Source of the DNA: Petaurus breviceps papuanus
Taxonomy: Eukaryota > Chordata > Mammalia > Diprotodontia > Petauridae
Reading direction: 5' to 3'
Assembly: GCA_028583685.1 (NCBI GenBank)
Contig: JAMXIF010001164.1
Coordinates: forward strand, 3,775,373 to 3,839,372
Length of the DNA stretch: 64,000 nucleotides
The number at the start of each line of letters is the position of its first letter. Within the stretch, counting starts at the first letter, position 1. Both the position numbers and the translations under genes were made by a program. Below are positions 60,820 to 64,000 of this stretch, one piece after another. The notes under the pieces are model-generated. The model was not told where the DNA came from. It saw only the letters and a program-made list of their open reading frames with translations, and searched no databases.

Positions 60820-62110
60820 TACTAATGAAGATTATTAATTTCATTTCTATATAATATAGATTTCATACATGTTATATCTAAATGAAGAGGATGAATTTCA
60901 TTTCTATGTGATATAGATTTTGTATACCATACCTAAATGAAGATTACACATTTCTTTATAATATAGGTTTTATACATGCTAAATCTAAATTAAGGTTATG
61001 AATTTTATTTCTATGCACTATCGATTTCACATTGTTATATCTAAATAAAGAGTATGAATTTCATCTCTATGTGATATAGATTTTGTATACCATATCTAAA
61101 TGAAGATTACACATTTCATTTCTATATAATATAGGTTTTGTACATGCTATATCTAAGATTATGAATTTTATTTCTATAAACTATCAATTTCACATTGTTA
61201 TATCTAAATAAAGAGTATGAATTTCATCTCTATGTGATATAGATTTTGTATACCATGTTTCCCCGATAATAAGACCTATCCCGAAAATAAGCCCTCCCCT
61301 TACTGTGTAAGATTCATTGAAAATAAGCCCTCCCCCGAAAATAAGCCCTATTGAGATTGCTACTGTAGTGGTGATCCCCTGCGCTACACACTACATTACG
61401 GTACCCTCTGTATGCACCATCCCCCCCCCAAACGCACGCCGCGCTCCGAGCTGCATCCAATCAGAGCTGCAGCAGTGAGCGCGTCATCCTGTTCTTCCCC
61501 AGTGATTTGCTTATTGAATAAAGGTACATTTTTTTGTTCACATTTACCTGTTTATTAAAATTGCTGTCAATGTTCATTAAAATAAGCCCTCCCCTGAAAA
61601 TAAGCCCTCTGGTGTTTTTCTGTCCAAAAAAATAAGACAGTGTCTTATTATCGGGGAAACACGGTACCATATCTAAATGAAGATTACACATTTCATTTCT
61701 ATATAATATAGGTTTTGTACATGCTATATCTAAGATTATTAATTTTATTTCTATACACTACAGATTTCACATTGCTATATCTAAATCAAGATTATGAATC
61801 TTATTTCTATATACTATAAATTTCATATGTTATATCTAAATGAAGATTATGAATTTCATTTTTATATGATATAGATTTTGTATATGCTATATCTAAATCA
61901 AGATTATGATTTTCACCTCTATGTAATATAGATTGTGTATGTGCTATACCTAAATGAAGATTATGGATATCATTTCTGTATAATACAGGTTTTCTATATG
62001 GTATATTTAAATGAAAATTAAGAATTTAATTTATATATGGATATGTTTTGCATATATTACATATAGATGAAGATTTACTCATTTATGTGTATTTATATAT
62101 TATACATAAT
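60820..62110. repeat. AT-rich tandem array, ~55-bp monomers in a ~163-bp triplet
   Basis: Monomers of 51-57 bp share the tail TATATCTAAATGAAGATTA. Three variants recur in fixed order: A (ATATAATATAGGTTTT), B (TATTTCTATACACTATCGAT) and C (CTATGTGATATAGATTTTGT). Anchors CTAAAT lie at 60878, 60933, 60985, 61041, 61096, 61153, 61204, and after the MITE at 61673, 61730, 61781, 61836, 61893, 61950. The array decays rightward. Confidence 0.88.
61253..61664. mobile_element. TA-flanked MITE, copy 2, inside the tandem array
   Basis: 412 bp with inverted ends CCATGTTTCCCCGATA... and ...GGGGAAACACGG, TA on each side (61251-61252, 61665-61666). Removing it restores the array unit TTTTGTATACCATATC seen intact at 61081-61096, so the empty site is known. 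Confidence 0.93.
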
Positions 62111-62295
62111 GTGTAATTAAATATATGTGAATTTATATCAATGTTTAAAATATAGTACATAATAAAATGTTTTATATAAGGAATATATGAAGAAATATAA
62201 CATACAATGAATATATTTGCTATATAACATATAACAAAGTACACAATATATTATATATATTAATATTGTAAAGAATCAAAATTTTTAAAAATATA
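62110..62295. repeat. (TA)-rich low-complexity DNA
   Basis: ATATATTATATATATTAATA-type sequence, possibly the worn end of the array. Confidence 0.7.
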
Positions 62296-62299
62296 AACA

Positions 62300-62532
62300 C
62301 CTAGATAGTAGACATTTAAGTTTTACAAAGGGTCTTATGGACATTATGTCTGATCCTCACAACCCTGGAGGTATGTAATGCAGGTATTATTATCTCCATA
62401 TTAAGATGAGGAAACTGAAGCCAAGAGGAATGAAGCCTCTTGTCTGGGGCCACAGAGCTAGTTCTGAGGCAGAATTTGCACTCAGCTTTTCTTGGTATCA
62501 AACCCAGTGTTTTATCCACTCTGCCAAGAAAG
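62300..62532 (-). mobile_element. MIR-type CORE-SINE, antisense
   Basis: TTTACAAAGGGTCTTATGGA, AAGATGAGGAAACTGAAGCC, GAGCTAGTTCTGAGGCAGAA, TTTTATCCACTCTGCCAAG. Confidence 0.72.
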
Positions 62533-62534
62533 GA

Positions 62535-63140
62535 ACAAATCAAAGAACAAAGAAATCTATTTGTCATAGCACATTAAACTTTGCTGTATACTCTCCTCAT
62601 AGCAAGCCCATGGGAGGGGAAGAAGTATTACAAGTATTGCTAACTCTCTTTCTAAGCTAAGGATATGGATCTGGTCCCCAGAACTATGAGCCACATTATT
62701 ATAAGCAAGATAGAGATAAATGGGGTCACAAACAGTGGCTCCTTTTCTTGTGCAAGGTTTCCAGTGTACCAAGCTGAAAACCGAGGCTCCATGATCCCAA
62801 AACCTAATGCCCAGGATATCTCAAGGTAACTTGATTTGGGAGAGAATAAATTCATCCAGGAGTCTGATGACAGACTGACTACCCTGACATTTTGCTAGGA
62901 AGCAATCAGCACGTACAACCTGATTTCTCTCCCTTTCCTTGCCATCTGTGGGCAAATCCATCTTGTGCTCTTTCAGCCAAAGGGGAGGATGAGGCGTACT
63001 CAGTGGAGGGAGAAGGATCCAGGAGAAGAAAGGGGCAGTCCCAGACAATGTGCCTATGCCTGTCGACACGGTATGTGGTTCCTCTAGCACATAATCACAG
63101 CTATTGACTTTTGTGAATAAATGACTGGTGAGGCAGAGTT
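62535..63140. other. No gene; unassigned sequence
   Basis: Nothing recognised. Overlapping short frames on both strands only. Confidence 0.35.
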
Positions 63141-63142
63141 AG

Positions 63143-63268
63143 AACATTTGGGCACCAGGAGACAGAGCTTCTAGCACCAGCTCTATAAGTTAACTGTGTG
63201 TCCTTGGTCAAGGACAGAGGTTTAAGTCCCTTTCTCTATAAAATAAGAGTTAGAGAAGATCGCCAAAG
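63143..63268 (+). mobile_element. MIR fragment
   Basis: GCACCAGGAGACAGAGCTTC, TAACTGTGTGTCCTTGGTCA, CTCTATAAAATAAGAGTTAG. Confidence 0.6.
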
Positions 63269-63344
63269 ATGTGGCCCAGCTTCCCAAGGCCCACAATCCC
63301 CCTGAGCATGTGAGGCCCCAGTCAGAGTAAAATATAGATAATAT

Positions 63345-63445
63345 AGTAAAATAGTAGTTTTTCTAAGTCAAAATGTGACCCACAGGAATCCTTATGTACA
63401 GTTGAGTGGCCCCTATTTCTATCTGAGTTTGATACCAATGGCCTA
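63345..63445 (-). mobile_element. Short hAT-like element, antisense fragment
   Basis: TTTTCTAAGTCAAAATGTGA, ATCCTTATGTACAGTTGAGT, TATCTGAGTTTGATACCAAT. The right end is the family's inverted end; the left is lost. Confidence 0.65.
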
Positions 63446-63682
63446 GATGGTCTCTCAATCACCTTCCAGTCCTAAAATCTAGGTAGGATCTTGTACTCTT
63501 ACCATATCTGTGGAACTACTTTTCAGGAGTGTACTGATAAATGTTTAACAGCTGATTCTGGCAGGGGGGGCGAGGGGGGGAACAGGATGAAACATGCCAC
63601 AATTGAGTTTAATTGGCATAGGTAACATTAATATTAATTGTTTTGTATTATAATTATAATGCAATTTATAATGTTAATTGTC

Positions 63683-63784
63683 TTATTGATTGTCTCAGCT
63701 GTAGAATGTGATATTCTCTATTCTGTTCTATTATTGTCTCAACTGACATTCTCTATCACATTCTTTGGCTGAGACAATCGATAA
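63683..63784. other. Imperfect 31-bp-arm hairpin
   Basis: Left arm 63683-63713 (GATTGTCTCAGC then AGAATGTGATA) pairs with right arm 63754-63784 except for a 3-nt internal mismatch and one G-T pair; the loop is 40 nt. The size suits an RNA hairpin or a small palindromic mobile element. No TA or 8-bp flanking duplication was found. Confidence 0.7.
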
Positions 63785-64000
63785 AATGTTCAATCAAGCC
63801 TTGATGTATAAATGCTTGCATTGAAAATTTAACAATCACCATTTGCCAGGGGCCTCAGAACATCCCTGTTAGCTTGTCAGAAGGTAGCATGTGAGATGAA
63901 AAAGTGAGAAGGAACCTCAGAGAGCACGCATATTGTGGCCCTTGAAGTGTTCTGTGAACGAGAGTTGCTATCGTTGATGGAGGTGACGATTTAGTGGCTC
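63785..64000. other. No gene; unassigned sequence
   Basis: Nothing recognised to the end of the window. Confidence 0.3.

Noticed and set aside
60820-62110. Regularly spaced repeats as a CRISPR array.
   Set aside because: The whole unit is repeated with no unique spacers, and the context is vertebrate DNA.
1-64000. Bacterial-type features (operons, ribosome-binding sites, riboswitches, rho-independent terminators).
   Set aside because: The SINE, LINE and CpG pattern identifies vertebrate nuclear DNA, so such features are not expected and none was seen.

Overview
This window looks like a piece of marsupial (metatherian) nuclear chromosome from a gene-poor or intronic region. It is AT-rich and low in CpG, with no continuous coding gene. 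Nearly every recognisable block is an interspersed repeat of a kind found together in marsupials: Mar1-type SINEs whose 3' half matches the BovB/RTE tail, two tRNA-headed SINE families ending in A-rich tails, MIR-type CORE-SINEs, L2 and CR1/L3 LINEs, marsupial-type L1 (5' end beginning GGGGCGGAGCCAAGATGG), short hAT elements, a TA-flanked MITE and RTE LINE ends. Species cannot be fixed from the sequence. A run of exactly 100 N (43909-44008) inside a (TC)n tract is a scaffold gap of unknown size.

Layout. 1-6.4 kb: CR1, L2 and MIR relics, a SINE with an 18-bp target duplication, and an antisense L2 cut by a MITE. 6.4-8.5 kb: mostly non-repetitive, with one exon-like segment. 8.5-10.5 kb: two L1 3' ends in a row. 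12.1-14.6 kb: an antisense L1 3' end that contains a second L1 made only of 5'UTR plus the start of ORF1, between 11-bp duplications. 15-18 kb: MIR, L2 and two younger SINEs. 18.5-21.3 kb: two antisense 7SL RNA retropseudogenes, one holding a 26-bp SINE stub. 21-30 kb: MIR, L2, CR1 and Mar1 relics, several nested. 30.7-33.2 kb: an inverted L1 5' segment abutting a sense L1 3' end. 33-43 kb: relics, microsatellites and some non-repetitive islands. 43.7-44.1 kb: GC-rich patch, TC/AC repeat and gap. 46-49 kb: stacked CR1/Mar1/RTE/hAT insertions and an L1 with a nested SINE. 53.6-55.5 kb: a dimeric SINE, then a long CR1 relic. 56-60 kb: Mar1, MIR and purine-rich tracts. 60.8-62.1 kb: an AT-rich tandem array with a three-unit higher-order period, split by a second MITE copy. 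62-64 kb: relics and a strong 102-nt hairpin.

No genes can be shown to work together here. What the window does record is an order of insertions: MIR, L2 and CR1 oldest; L1, Mar1, hAT and MITE in between; the tRNA-headed SINEs youngest. The only protein-coding suggestions are two weak, phase-compatible exon-like segments (6846-6917 and 11000-11079) and one 157-codon antisense open frame (37779-38252), all offered with low confidence. Boundaries of old repeats were read by eye against remembered family consensus and are good to about 10-30 bp; those with target duplications are exact.
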